This document shows, piece after piece, positions 25,901 through 34,294 of a stretch of 64,000 nt of DNA. The position numbers and the translations under genes are program-made. The notes under the pieces were generated by a model that made no database searches, was not told the DNA's origin, and saw nothing but the letters and a program-made list of their open reading frames with translations. The DNA comes from Acidimicrobiales bacterium (GTDB lineage: Bacteria; Actinomycetota; Acidimicrobiia; Acidimicrobiales; Aldehydirespiratoraceae), in contig JAJCXY010000078.1 in the NCBI GenBank assembly GCA_029263215.1, positions 1-64,000 on the forward strand. Direction: 5' to 3'. Numbering within the stretch: position 1 is the first letter of the stretch; the number at the start of each line of letters is the position of its first letter.

Positions 25901-25926
25901 AATGGCCGACTCATCGAAGACCCCAT
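22909..25926 (-). CDS. STAND-ATPase/BTAD transcriptional regulator (SARP-like)
   Basis: Very large (1005-residue) regulator. The N-terminal MalT-like P-loop domain has Walker A AAAGFGKTT (residues about 42-50) and Walker B LILDDFHE. A long helical TPR-like middle follows. The C-terminal 250 residues hold a winged-helix-like segment (RVRSLLGFLVIHPETTRDAVMAALWPEATEDAARRNLRSTLNLL) and a bacterial transcriptional activation domain. Such proteins sense a ligand, oligomerise and activate transcription, often of metabolite clusters. No cluster is adjacent. Start ATG 25926, with an alternative at 25914. Confidence 0.83.
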   Translation of the reverse strand: MGSSMSRPFRAAPPDAVGALLRPGLLRRLLSRFESRVVVVRAAAGFGKTTALAQAVTQNVLASRGQDIWLGCEPADTDGSHLRAGITSALGLPTGVNRDAICDAVAARSPVQVCLILDDFHEVSRRSSGAEFIEHLIADLPSNGHVLLATRTDPPLSLARMEAQGQVTRIYDSDLALDSSELASLAGRAGRRSDEIAHLGGWPALVALGLQSGPIASFLDEEVLTSLDHDQRRLLEVVVALGGADNTLLNHLTSIDPAPALGSLPMVHHVDGWYEAHDLWLEVFAARDLAATQSKMLRPAVDHLLSRDQPDRAVELACRGTQPDLIVLALREAVITGRVEEPDTLRRWLGLAPDEIRHHPIAAHVEGLLEQSADPTTDRGRELFENAAEGFTALGDTEAVVSAVAELGFWYHIQRDAGGLMRVASWMADLAEKGESAAAPYIDITAAFVALAQGDPHAMLSAIRRARNVPMTGRFDAIGYWLEFQALEFLGQTEVALADKYLEGAGAIRGTEVIAISARWRAGQVEELLADPESWASRSGSERARFLSHSWLAAVTAGCGDTDTARSHLSMARRFAGEREAKQVEITLALPELLIVHEEGDSAHAEEMMHELLEQIPIASDTRLSYNGAGALVARYAPEAFAELSVPLPARDLDLGVALRSMDQTGDLQSLATVNWPPTSGLLLASLFLRTTCEFVAAGWAAGRTEARGAAEWLLDVIGDNARLRFRDLADHPIAAVSGAAKEILASVPLPPAEPRRLHLLGTEQLLLGDVESDHDGWRRERVRSLLGFLVIHPETTRDAVMAALWPEATEDAARRNLRSTLNLLLGVLESSRAGGDAAYFIRSDGNRLRLAGHDRLEIDVWRFDSLVDEAQQLESDGAPSLALECLAEASALYRGDLLAGIHEGEWLHIERQRLHVRFVKAAVRCSELLLAHDRVDDAVLLASRTIRAEPWSEPAHRTLVAAHLQRGDRAAAHRAMQRCHEVLDELGGPVEELTAMLERRLGGN

Positions 25927-26184
25927 GAGGTCGCGACCGTACCTTTCATGACCCCATCGTGCTGTCGTGGTGTCACCGGGGCGTCACTCATGGTTGGTCG
26001 GTAGGCGACTGGAATCGGCCGAGCGCGGCTCGATTTCGGGCCCTCTCTGTCTGTACGATTCGCACTGGACGCTGAAATCAGTCGATTACGGCGGAAAGTG
26101 ACCGATATGTAGATATCGACCGCGGTGGGCGTTTGTGGGAATCGCTCTGCTCTGGTAATCGTGATGCAGAAGACGGGGGACGAG

Positions 26185-26439
26185 ATGGCGATTCGCAATG
26201 ATCAGGTGGAATGGCAGCTGCGTGCTGCGTGTCGTGGACCCCAGGCGATCGTGTTCTTCCCGCCCACCCAACCCGAGCGGCGCGACGAAAAACGTTTCCG
26301 CGAAGACAGCGCCAAAGCGATCTGTGTGGGTTGCTCGGTACGAGACGACTGCCTGTCCTACGCCTTGTCGATCCGTGAACAGCACGGGATCTGGGGCGGA
26401 CTCAGCGAGGCGGAGCGTCGCGACCTCAACTCCTGCTGA
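26185..26439 (+). CDS. WhiB-family Fe-S transcription factor
   Basis: 84-residue protein with the four Cys that ligate a [4Fe-4S] cluster: one in AACRGP, two in CVGC and one in DDCL. The GIWGGLSEAERRDL turn follows, which contacts the sigma factor region 4. WhiB proteins bind the primary sigma factor and respond to redox or nitric oxide. ATG 26185 lies after GGGGGACGAG; an in-frame ATG at 26164 is possible. The gene is divergent from the BTAD regulator gene with 258 bp between them, in which I see no clear motif. Confidence 0.9.
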   Translation: MAIRNDQVEWQLRAACRGPQAIVFFPPTQPERRDEKRFREDSAKAICVGCSVRDDCLSYALSIREQHGIWGGLSEAERRDLNSC

Positions 26440-26463
26440 GCAGACCCTCGCTCCGGTCCTGGC

Positions 26464-28182
26464 TCAGAGTTCCGGCAAGCGGGGACCACCGATCCTCAGA
26501 TCCCCGCGGCGTCGGGTGACCCCGGTGCTGTCGAGACGAGTGATGAGGGGGATAGCGAACTTACGGGTGGTGGCCCATGCGTCGCGGGCTTCGGCCACGG
26601 TGATCCCATCGGGCTGAGCCTTGAGGAGTTGGGCAACGACGCGAGCAGCGTCGTCGATGGCGGTGGCCGCGAAATACACGCCGCCCTCCTCCACGATGTC
26701 GCCGCGGCGCACGAGCTCACGAAGCTCGGCACGGTCTATGCCCTCGGGGTCGGGAGGTGAGAATGGCTCGGCGGCGAGTAGATCCACAAAGGAGTGGCCG
26801 GCGAGAGGGTCGGCCGCGGCCGCAGGGCGGGCGTGGCCGCCTTCTATCGCCACCGCCTCGAGAGTGTCGAGAACAGCTCTCTCGAACTCGTCGAGTCCGG
26901 CGATGTCGAGCCCGAGGGCGTCGGCGCGGTGGACCGCCTCGGCGAGGCGTTTCTCGACCGCGTCCAGGGCGGCGGGATCGACCACCCATCTCCCGACGTC
27001 GGGCTGATGCCGCTCACCCGTGAACCGCTCGAGCTGGTCGGCATCCACCCGACCGCGTTCGGCGACGAGGCGCTCCGCTCTCTTGTCGGGGCTGGCCTTG
27101 GAAGCGGCGATGATCGGGTCGACGTCGAGGATCTCACCCCCACCGAGGGTAACCCCTTGGCCCGACTCGCGAAGTATGAAGCGGTCGCCGATCACGAGTG
27201 GCAGACCGGCGGGGAGATGGAGCCGCACCGCACCGCTGTGTCCGGGTTCGATCGTGTCGGGTCCGAGCACGCGCATCTGCACAGGGTGTTCCCCCGACCC
27301 TATGTAGGCGACGTGAGCTCCCCGCCTGCTCACCGCCCGATCGAGGGAGTCGAGCACGTTCAATGAGCCGTCCACACGAGTGGTGATGTGCCACTGGTCG
27401 GCGCGGATCAACACGTCGCCTCGCTTGAGCTCATCGTGACTCACCCCGGAGAGGTTTGCGGCAACCCGGTTGCCGGGGCCGACCTTGGTGCGGTCGGCGT
27501 GGAGGCTCTGCAGGGCGCGGACCCTCACCGGGCGTTGTGCGGGAGCCACCTCGAGCTCGTCGTCGACGCGGATCATCCCGCCCGTGAGGGTGCCGGTGAC
27601 CACGGTGCCAGCGCCCTTTGCGGCGAATACGCGGTCGATCCACAGGCGGGGGCGCTTCCGATCGATCGCGGTGGGTGTTGTGTCCGTCAAAGTGTCGAGA
27701 GCGTCGGCGATGTCGTCGACGCCCACACCGTCGATGGCATCTACGCCCACGATCGGGGCATCAGCGAGGAAGGTGCCGCCCACCCGGTCGCTGATCTCGA
27801 GCATGGCCAGCTCAACCAGCTCGTCGTCGGCCTGGCCGATCTTGGTCAAGGCGATGAGTCCGTGCTCGATTCCGAGCAGGGAGAGGATCCGCAGGTGCTC
27901 TTCGGATTGGGGCTTCCACCCTTCGGTTGCGGCGACAACGAAGAGGCAGGCATCGACGCCGCCCACACCGGCAAGCATGTTCTTCAAGAAGCGCACGTGG
28001 CCGGGCACATCGATGAACGACACGCCGCGGCCCGACGGCAGCTTCATGCCCGCGAAGCCAAGGTCGATGGTGAGCCCCCTGGCCTTCTCCTCGGCCAGTC
28101 GGTCCGGGTCGGTGCCGGTGAGGGCGGTTATGAGGGTCGACTTGCCGTGATCCACGTGGCCTGCGGTGGCGACGACGTGCAT
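26464..28182 (-). CDS. selB: Selenocysteine-specific translation elongation factor SelB
   Basis: 572-residue translational GTPase that delivers Sec-tRNA to UGA codons marked by a SECIS hairpin. G1 is AGHVDHGKST (residues about 7-16), switch II is DVPGHVRFLKNM, and the KARGLTIDLGFA segment is typical of SelB rather than EF-Tu. Two EF-Tu-like beta domains and SelB domain IV follow. The C-terminal winged helices (about residues 400-572) bind the SECIS RNA. The ATG shares one base with the selA stop codon (TGATG), so the genes are translationally coupled. The frame extends upstream through selA in another reading, which is not coding. Confidence 0.95.
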   Translation of the reverse strand: MHVVATAGHVDHGKSTLITALTGTDPDRLAEEKARGLTIDLGFAGMKLPSGRGVSFIDVPGHVRFLKNMLAGVGGVDACLFVVAATEGWKPQSEEHLRILSLLGIEHGLIALTKIGQADDELVELAMLEISDRVGGTFLADAPIVGVDAIDGVGVDDIADALDTLTDTTPTAIDRKRPRLWIDRVFAAKGAGTVVTGTLTGGMIRVDDELEVAPAQRPVRVRALQSLHADRTKVGPGNRVAANLSGVSHDELKRGDVLIRADQWHITTRVDGSLNVLDSLDRAVSRRGAHVAYIGSGEHPVQMRVLGPDTIEPGHSGAVRLHLPAGLPLVIGDRFILRESGQGVTLGGGEILDVDPIIAASKASPDKRAERLVAERGRVDADQLERFTGERHQPDVGRWVVDPAALDAVEKRLAEAVHRADALGLDIAGLDEFERAVLDTLEAVAIEGGHARPAAAADPLAGHSFVDLLAAEPFSPPDPEGIDRAELRELVRRGDIVEEGGVYFAATAIDDAARVVAQLLKAQPDGITVAEARDAWATTRKFAIPLITRLDSTGVTRRRGDLRIGGPRLPEL

Positions 28183-29444
28183 CAGTCGAGAGCCGTGAGC
28201 GCGGCTGTCACTTCGGTGTCGTCGTCGGCGTGAACGGTCCTCAGGTCGATGATGGTGTTGCCGTCGACCACCCGCGCGATCAAGGGGCGCTCGCGATTGC
28301 GGAGTTCGCTGCGACGGTCGCCGCCAACGCGAACGCCGACAGAAGGGATCTCGACGCCGGGAAGGGTGCCGCCCCCAGGCGTGGACTGGGTGTCGGTCGG
28401 TACCCCCACGCCGAGGGCTTCGGCCCGGGCGGTCAGTGCGTCGACCGAGGCCGAGGCCATACGCCAGAACGGGATGGCCTGGCCGTCTTCGGCGAGATAG
28501 GCGAGCGCCGTGGCCTGCAACGCCCCGAGCACCAACCCTCCGGGCCTTAGGGCCCGCGCGAGTGGGTGACGGGCACAGAGCGCCACGAGATCGGCGCGGC
28601 CGGCGATGATCCCGGCTTGGGGTCCGCCGAGGAGCTTGTCGCCCGAGAAGGTGATCAGCCCCGCTCCCGCGTCGAGGGTCTGGCGGGCCGCTGGCTCGTC
28701 GGCCAACCATCCCGGCGGGCCGCCCTCGAGCCAGGGGCACCGACTGTCGAGCAGCCCGGACCCGATGTCGGCCACCAGAGGAACTCCGAGATCGGCCAAC
28801 TCGGCCGTGCGGGGGGCCTCGGTGAATCCGATGATCCGATAGTTCGACTGGTGGACCTGCAGCACGATGCCGACATCGTTGTCGGGGTCGACCACAGCCT
28901 TTTCGAAATCGGCTCGGCGAGTGCGGTTGGTGGTGCCGACCTCCAGCAGACGGGCGCCGGAGCGGTCCATCACCTCGGGCACCCGGAACCCTCCACCGAT
29001 CTCCACCAGTTCGCTGCGCGACACCACCACATCGCGTCCATCCGCCAGTCCGGCCAGAACGAGGAGCACCGCGGCTGCGCAGTTGTTGACGACGATCGCG
29101 GCTTCGGCCCCACACGCCCGCGCCATGAGAGCGCCTGCGGTGGCCATGCGTGACCCTCGTTCGCCGGTTGTGAGGTCGAGTTCGAGATTTGTGTAGGTGG
29201 CGGCCTGTTCGAAGCCCATCGGGGCGCGCCCCAGGTTGGTGTGTAGCAGGGTGCCCGTTCCGTTGATGACCGGGCGGAGGGTGCGACGGGCCATATCGTC
29301 GGCGATTCGGCGAGCTCCTCCGGGATCACCGGCGGCGATCGCGGCTCGCGCCGCCTCCACCAGCATCGGATGGGGGAGACCGACATCGGCGATCGAGCGG
29401 GCCAGCTTGTCGACGGACGGTGGGCGGTCGGCGGGTGTGGTCAC
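28182..29444 (-). CDS. selA: L-seryl-tRNA(Sec) selenium transferase SelA
   Basis: 420-residue PLP enzyme that converts Ser-tRNA(Sec) to Sec-tRNA(Sec) using selenophosphate. The N-terminal tRNA-binding domain leads into NGTGTLLHTNLGRAP, and the PLP Lys is K270 in TFSGDKLLGGPQAG. GERGSR and HQSNYRIIGF are SelA hallmarks. It forms an operon with selB and lies 7 nt downstream of a phosphotransferase frame. The selenophosphate synthetase gene selD is not in the window. Confidence 0.95.
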   Translation of the reverse strand: MTTPADRPPSVDKLARSIADVGLPHPMLVEAARAAIAAGDPGGARRIADDMARRTLRPVINGTGTLLHTNLGRAPMGFEQAATYTNLELDLTTGERGSRMATAGALMARACGAEAAIVVNNCAAAVLLVLAGLADGRDVVVSRSELVEIGGGFRVPEVMDRSGARLLEVGTTNRTRRADFEKAVVDPDNDVGIVLQVHQSNYRIIGFTEAPRTAELADLGVPLVADIGSGLLDSRCPWLEGGPPGWLADEPAARQTLDAGAGLITFSGDKLLGGPQAGIIAGRADLVALCARHPLARALRPGGLVLGALQATALAYLAEDGQAIPFWRMASASVDALTARAEALGVGVPTDTQSTPGGGTLPGVEIPSVGVRVGGDRRSELRNRERPLIARVVDGNTIIDLRTVHADDDTEVTAALTALD

Positions 29445-29451
29445 GGTTGGA

Positions 29452-30497
29452 TCAGCCTAGGTGGTCGGCTGTGGCGGTGATCCCGCGGATCGCGTTGCTG
29501 CGTAGAAATTCAGCTCCTCGATCACTACCGGGCGTCACGACGGCCAGGGCACTCACCGGATTGGGAAGGTTGACGATATGGCCGAGGCGGTAGTCGTGCT
29601 CGAGCTGTGAACGGCTGTAGGCGTCGACCCCTCGCCGCCGGAGGCCGGCGAGGTAGCGATCGAGGAGGTCGGGCTCCAGGCGGCGCCTGGATTCGGTGCT
29701 CAGCGAACCGGCACAGAAAAGGCGAGGTCGTAAGCCCCTCGGCTGCGAGTGGCCAGCTGGAAATCGAGTAGCACGGCGTGATCGTGGGCGAACCGTGTGT
29801 TGTCGAGTCGGGCGTCGCCATGCACCAGGGTTCGGGGGCCCGAGCCGAACTCGGCGAGTGAAGAATCGAACTGGCTCCGTGCCGAGAGAGCAGTCTGGAG
29901 GACCTCGTCGGAGAGTGCCCCCTCGAGGCGCTCGACACAGGTCTGCCACGTTGTGTCGAAGATCTCTCCGTAGCCCGCCACCACCGCACTCGATGCGTCG
30001 GGGAGCCAATCGAGTTCGGCGAGCCGCGGATCGTCCCACCAGGCGCCGTGCCATGCCGAAAGTGCGTCCACCACCATGTGGGCCTGTTCGTCGGTGGCCC
30101 CGCCGAGTTGGTCACCGGTGTCGAGCTCACCCAGATCCTCGAGCATAAGGCAGCCCCCGCCGGCCTCGTCGTCCCAGAAGTGGGCCAGACAACGCGGTGC
30201 CGGAGCGCACTCCCACGGGCGGAGATCTCGATACACGCCGGCCTCGCGCCGGGCGTAGCCGAAGTGCTGAACGATCCATTCGTTGCGGGGATCGCTCGTC
30301 GGCAGCTTCGCCACGATCGACGAGGGACCCGCAATCTGATCCGCCCAGGTCAGGTGAACCCTCACGAGCGTTCCGAGGAAACCGTCGCCCGCCGCGAGCG
30401 GCTCGACGGTCGCTTCGAGGGGGTCGGCCGCTACGACCCCAGTGGCGGTCAGGGCCGCGCCGATGCTGGTTGCGGTGAGATCTGCTGGTGTTCGCAT
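29452..30497 (-). pseudogene. Aminoglycoside/ecdysteroid-kinase-like phosphotransferase, frameshifted
   Basis: The first 265 codons encode a kinase-fold protein with the catalytic loop LVHGDARLDNTRF and metal motif LLDFQLATR, ending prematurely at 29700 after YDLAFSVPVR. The expected continuation, FCAGSLSTESRRRLEPDLLDRY to residue about 348, is in the next frame and stops at 29452. One missing T in the TTTT run (plus-strand AAAA at 29717-29720) explains the break. It could be a real mutation or a sequence error. The same-strand position just upstream of selA suggests one transcript. The substrate is unknown. Confidence 0.78.
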
Positions 30498-30510
30498 CTA
30501 CGATGAGCTG

Positions 30511-31014
30511 GTGTTTGGACTACTGGTCATCTTGTTTCTCGCCCTCCCGATCGTGGAGATCTACATCATTGTGCAGGTGGGCGGCATCGTGGGGGGCTGG
30601 AACACGATCGGGCTGATGATCCTGATCAGCATCGTGGGAGCCTGGATGGTGAGGCGGGAGGGCCTCAGCATCATCGCCAAGGTGCAAAGCCAACTCGCCG
30701 AGGGTTCGCTCCCCACCAAGCAACTGGTCGATGGCCTGCTCGTCGCTTTTGCGGGGGCCCTGATGCTTACGCCTGGTTTCCTCACTGACGGCATCGGTCT
30801 GCTGTTGCTCTTGCCCCCCACCCGGGTGATTGCCCGCACTGCTCTGATCGCGCGATTCCGCAACCGGGTTCAGGTGGGAGGAGCCTTCTCGGGGCCGCCG
30901 CCCGGTTTCGGTGCCAGACCACCCGGATTCGATCCCCAGGTATACGACGTCGGTGAAGCCGACTACTCGCGATCAGACGACTCACCGGATTCGCCCATCG
31001 AGCTCGGGCCCTGA
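30511..31014 (+). CDS. FxsA-family membrane protein
   Basis: 167-residue membrane protein with four hydrophobic segments. The FxsA signature is visible as the first helix VILFLALPIVEIYII, the GAWMVRREG loop, and LMLTPGFLTDGIGLLLLLPPTR. FxsA relieves exclusion of phage T7 by the F plasmid in E. coli; its normal role is unknown. The Gly/Pro-rich, acidic C-terminus looks disordered. GTG 30511 is chosen at the onset of the first helix. The start is 13 bp from the divergent phosphotransferase start. Confidence 0.82.
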   Translation: MFGLLVILFLALPIVEIYIIVQVGGIVGGWNTIGLMILISIVGAWMVRREGLSIIAKVQSQLAEGSLPTKQLVDGLLVAFAGALMLTPGFLTDGIGLLLLLPPTRVIARTALIARFRNRVQVGGAFSGPPPGFGARPPGFDPQVYDVGEADYSRSDDSPDSPIELGP

Positions 31015-31015
31015 A

Positions 31016-32572
31016 TCAGGACTGCTCGGCCACGAGTTCGCTCAGACGGCGACCTTCGATCGGCGGCGAGAACAGGTAGCCCTGGGCATAACGACACCCG
31101 AGTTCTCGCACCGCCTCGAGGTCGTCTTGGGTCTCCACCCCCACCGCACACACATCGACACCTCGATCGATGATCGCACCGATCACCAACTCGGCCCGGG
31201 CTCGTCCCCGCTCACCGTGGATGCCGTGCACGAGGCGCTTGTCGAGCTTCACCAGGTCGATGCTGGCGCCGTCGATCAGCTCCAGCTCGCTGGCGCCGAG
31301 GTACTCGTCGACGACCACGCAGACCCCGAGGGCACGGAGCTGGGTGATGAGGCGGACACCTGCGCCCTTCTCGGCCAGTACTTCCGGGTGGAGCTCGAGG
31401 TGGACCTGTTCGGCCGGCAGATCGGCATTGTGGAGGGTGCGGGCCAGGTTGAGAGGGAACCGACTGTCGAGCAGGCGACGATCCGACACATTGACCGAAA
31501 CGAACATCGGATCGTCGGAGATGTCGGGCAGGATGCGGATCGTGTTGGCGGCACGATGCAGCACGGTCTCCTCGATACGGCGGATGAGGCCTCCGTCCTC
31601 GGCGGCACCGATGAGCTCGCGAGGATCGAGATGGCGGCCGTCTTCCCCGACGATTCGCAGGAGGGCCTCGCAGCCCACGATCCGGTCGGCATGAAGATCA
31701 ACGATCGGCTGGTAGTGAACCTCGATCGCGTCGTCGTCGAGGGCCCGGCGGAGGCGCTGGTCGACATCGTTGTGTCGCTCAGCTCGCGTACGTAGCGCTT
31801 CGTCGAAGAGCTCGCAACGATCGCGGCCCAGTCCCTTGGCTTGGTACAGGGCGGTCTCTGCCTCCTGGACGAGGTCCTCGGCCCCACGGTCGGCGCGACC
31901 CACGGCGATGCCCACCGAGACGGTCAGCCCGTGCAGTGGACTGTCGACGGGGACCTCCAGGCACGCGTTGCGAAAGCGTTCCGCGAGGTTGGCCGCTTCG
32001 GCCACACCGAGAACGTCGGGGCACAAGATGGTGTACTCATCGCCCCCGAATCGGGTGAGCACGTCGTCGGGGCGAAGCACACCGGCGAGTTCGGTGGCCA
32101 TGGCCCGCAGGGTGTCGTCTCCGGCGCTGAAGCCGCGAGTGTCGTTGACCGTCTTGAACCGGTCGATGTCGATCGAGAACACCGCCACGGAATGCTTGCT
32201 CGCCACCGAATCCTGGAGCGCGATCGTGAGCATCTCGAGGAGATAGTCGCGGCCGGGGAGTCCGGTGACGCGGTCGAGGCTCATGCTGTCGCCCGCGTCG
32301 CCCACCAGGGTGGTGGCACCGGACTCATTGCCCATGACCACGATCCGAACGTGGCGATCGGGACCCCCTTCGATCTCGACCCGAGCGAGCACTGTTGTGC
32401 TGAATCCGGTCGAACGGTGTTCGGCCACCCTCAACATCGTGGCCACGGCCACGGCATCGTCGGGATGCAGACCCTCGGGAAGGCCGAGCGAAGTGAACCG
32501 CTCCTCTGCGGAGTCGTGCTCGCCGTCGCGGACCCGGGAGGCCGCGGCCACCCTTCGATTCCACGACGTCAT
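31016..32572 (-). CDS. GGDEF-EAL cyclic-di-GMP signalling protein with atypical EAL residues
   Basis: 518 residues. An N-terminal PAS-like remnant (about 40-90) leads to a GGDEF domain with the active motif RFGGDEYTIL and then an EAL domain starting CEALLR. The diguanylate cyclase site looks intact. In the EAL domain the metal motif DDFG reads DEYLG and the AEGVE motif reads AVGVE, changes at residues that bind catalytic metal, so phosphodiesterase activity is doubtful. No TM or signal peptide is seen, so it is cytosolic. The convergent FxsA stop is one base away. Confidence 0.87.
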   Translation of the reverse strand: MTSWNRRVAAASRVRDGEHDSAEERFTSLGLPEGLHPDDAVAVATMLRVAEHRSTGFSTTVLARVEIEGGPDRHVRIVVMGNESGATTLVGDAGDSMSLDRVTGLPGRDYLLEMLTIALQDSVASKHSVAVFSIDIDRFKTVNDTRGFSAGDDTLRAMATELAGVLRPDDVLTRFGGDEYTILCPDVLGVAEAANLAERFRNACLEVPVDSPLHGLTVSVGIAVGRADRGAEDLVQEAETALYQAKGLGRDRCELFDEALRTRAERHNDVDQRLRRALDDDAIEVHYQPIVDLHADRIVGCEALLRIVGEDGRHLDPRELIGAAEDGGLIRRIEETVLHRAANTIRILPDISDDPMFVSVNVSDRRLLDSRFPLNLARTLHNADLPAEQVHLELHPEVLAEKGAGVRLITQLRALGVCVVVDEYLGASELELIDGASIDLVKLDKRLVHGIHGERGRARAELVIGAIIDRGVDVCAVGVETQDDLEAVRELGCRYAQGYLFSPPIEGRRLSELVAEQS

Positions 32573-32637
32573 CGGGCGTGCCTACCCGTGGTGTGAGCCA
32601 TCCTCCCCAATCGACAGATCGACCGGAGAAGTTGAGG

Positions 32638-33822
32638 TCAGGCGGTACTTTCGGTGGCGTCGAGAGCGTCGAGCGCGGCCATGGCCGCGTCGAGCATCCG
32701 GGCGCTACAGCCGGCCATTTCGGTGGGCGGCACCCATTCCTCCGCGATGGCGGTGGCAATGGCACGGAATTCGTCGGCTGCGGCACCCGAACCGAGCACG
32801 GCCGGTTCGCCGATATCGCCCCCTTCCGACACGGCCGACTCGATCGGCACCCTGCCCAGCAGCGGTGCGCCCACGTCGGCCGCCAGCTGCGAACCGCCTC
32901 CTGCGCCGAAGAGGCGGTGAGCCGAGCCATCCGGGGCGATGAACTCCGTCATGTTCTCGATCACGCCGACTATTCGCAAGTAGTTTTTGCGGCCCATGTC
33001 GACCACCCGTGCAGCCACCTTCTGGGCATTGAGCGCAGGAGTGGTGACCACGACCATCTCGGCTCGAGGGAGCATCTTGGCGAGCCCCATCTGCACGTCG
33101 CCGGTGCCCGGGGGCATGTCGATCAGTAGATAGTCGAGGTCGTCGGGCCAGGAGACGTCTTGGCAGAAGTGCTGCACCGCCCGGTTGAGCATGAGGCCAC
33201 GCCACATGAGCGCGGAGTCTTCCTGGCCGACTAGGAACCCCATCGACACGACCTCGAGTCGACCTTCGCCGATCGGGCGGGTGAGGGGTTGGATCTTGCC
33301 TTCGACGGCCAGGAGATCTCCGGAGACTCCCAACATGCGAGGGACCGAGAATCCCCAGATGTCGGCGTCCATCACCCCGACGGCATAACCCTTGTGGGCA
33401 AGAGCGGCGGCGAGGTTGGTGGTGACCGACGACTTGCCGACGCCCCCCTTGCCCGAAGCGATCATCAGGACCTTGGTGGTGGCGGGAATGGCTGTATCGG
33501 GCGCGTCCTGGCTTACGTTGAAGCGGGCTTTCGACATGGCTTCGGCGCGCTCGTCGGCGTTGAGTTCCGTCCAGTTGATCTTCACCCCGGTGACACCGGG
33601 CAGCGAGGTGAGTCGGCTACGGATGTCCTTTTGGATCTGGCCGCGGAGGGGACATCCCGAGGTGGTGAGGGCGATCTCGAGTCGGACGACACCGTCGGGG
33701 TCTACCCGGGCCGATTTCGCCATGCCGAGCTCGACGATGTCGCTTCCCAATTCGGGGTCGATGACCCCGCGCAGAAGCCCCATCACGTAGTCGTCAGATG
33801 GAGGCGCGGTGTGAGCGGCCAC
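32638..33822 (-). CDS. mrp: Mrp/ApbC-type Fe-S cluster carrier ATPase
   Basis: 394 residues: an N-terminal MIP18/DUF59 domain (about 10-90, with TTSGCPLR) and a ParA/Mrp ATPase with deviant Walker A SGKGGVGKSS and DMPPGTGD. These proteins carry and transfer Fe-S clusters. The CxxC pair seen in many Mrp proteins is replaced by ENMTEFIAPDG, as in other actinobacterial members. The start is GTG 33822. The HesB/IscA gene next door, divergent across 121 bp, fits a shared cluster-assembly role. Confidence 0.9.
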   Translation of the reverse strand: MAAHTAPPSDDYVMGLLRGVIDPELGSDIVELGMAKSARVDPDGVVRLEIALTTSGCPLRGQIQKDIRSRLTSLPGVTGVKINWTELNADERAEAMSKARFNVSQDAPDTAIPATTKVLMIASGKGGVGKSSVTTNLAAALAHKGYAVGVMDADIWGFSVPRMLGVSGDLLAVEGKIQPLTRPIGEGRLEVVSMGFLVGQEDSALMWRGLMLNRAVQHFCQDVSWPDDLDYLLIDMPPGTGDVQMGLAKMLPRAEMVVVTTPALNAQKVAARVVDMGRKNYLRIVGVIENMTEFIAPDGSAHRLFGAGGGSQLAADVGAPLLGRVPIESAVSEGGDIGEPAVLGSGAAADEFRAIATAIAEEWVPPTEMAGCSARMLDAAMAALDALDATESTA

Positions 33823-33943
33823 GGGGTCATGGTACCGGTGCCATCGAGGTAGGGCTTCCGCCGAGGGAATTCATACCGATACACTCCCCTTCGAGGTTTG
33901 TGGCGGGTTCATCCCCGCACCAATACAGAGGAGCAATCTCACC

Positions 33944-34264
33944 GTGATAACTCTCACCGACAGTGCAGCGTCGAAGGTAGGCGAACTCATCACCGCCGAA
34001 GGCGAAGAAGGCTTGGCCCTGCGGGTCGCCGTCCGCCCGGGGGGATGCAGCGGCTTCTCCTATGAGATGTACTTCGACACCGATCGGGCCGCCGACGATG
34101 TCACCGTCGACTATGCCGGTATCGACGTCGTGGTCGATCCGTCTTCCGCCCAACTGCTCGAGGGAGCCACCCTCGACTACAAGGACGGGCTCCAGGACGC
34201 AGGGTTCTCGATCGACAACCCCAACGCCGAACGCACCTGCGGTTGCGGCCAATCGTTCAGCTGA
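33944..34264 (+). CDS. HesB/IscA-family Fe-S assembly protein
   Basis: 106-residue A-type carrier. The three conserved Cys are visible: one in RPGGCSGFSY and two in the C-terminal TCGCGQSF. It would accept clusters from a scaffold and deliver them to apo-proteins. GAGGAG precedes the GTG start with a slightly long gap. It is divergent from mrp, and the ferredoxin-type oxidoreductase nearby is a plausible client, by inference only. ErpA and IscA cannot be told apart here. Confidence 0.9.
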   Translation: MITLTDSAASKVGELITAEGEEGLALRVAVRPGGCSGFSYEMYFDTDRAADDVTVDYAGIDVVVDPSSAQLLEGATLDYKDGLQDAGFSIDNPNAERTCGCGQSFS

Positions 34265-34294
34265 CCCTTACCGGGGCTGCGGTTCGCTAGAGGC

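Noticed and set aside
28183-29115. Long N-terminal extension of selB
   Set aside because: It is the out-of-frame reading of selA with Arg/Pro/Gly-rich composition. SelB homology starts exactly at ATG 28182, coupled to the selA stop.
29700-29702. The TGA ending the phosphotransferase frame as a second Sec codon
   Set aside because: The sequence after it in the same frame is not kinase-like, whereas the next frame is. I see no SECIS-like hairpin. A one-base deletion explains it better.
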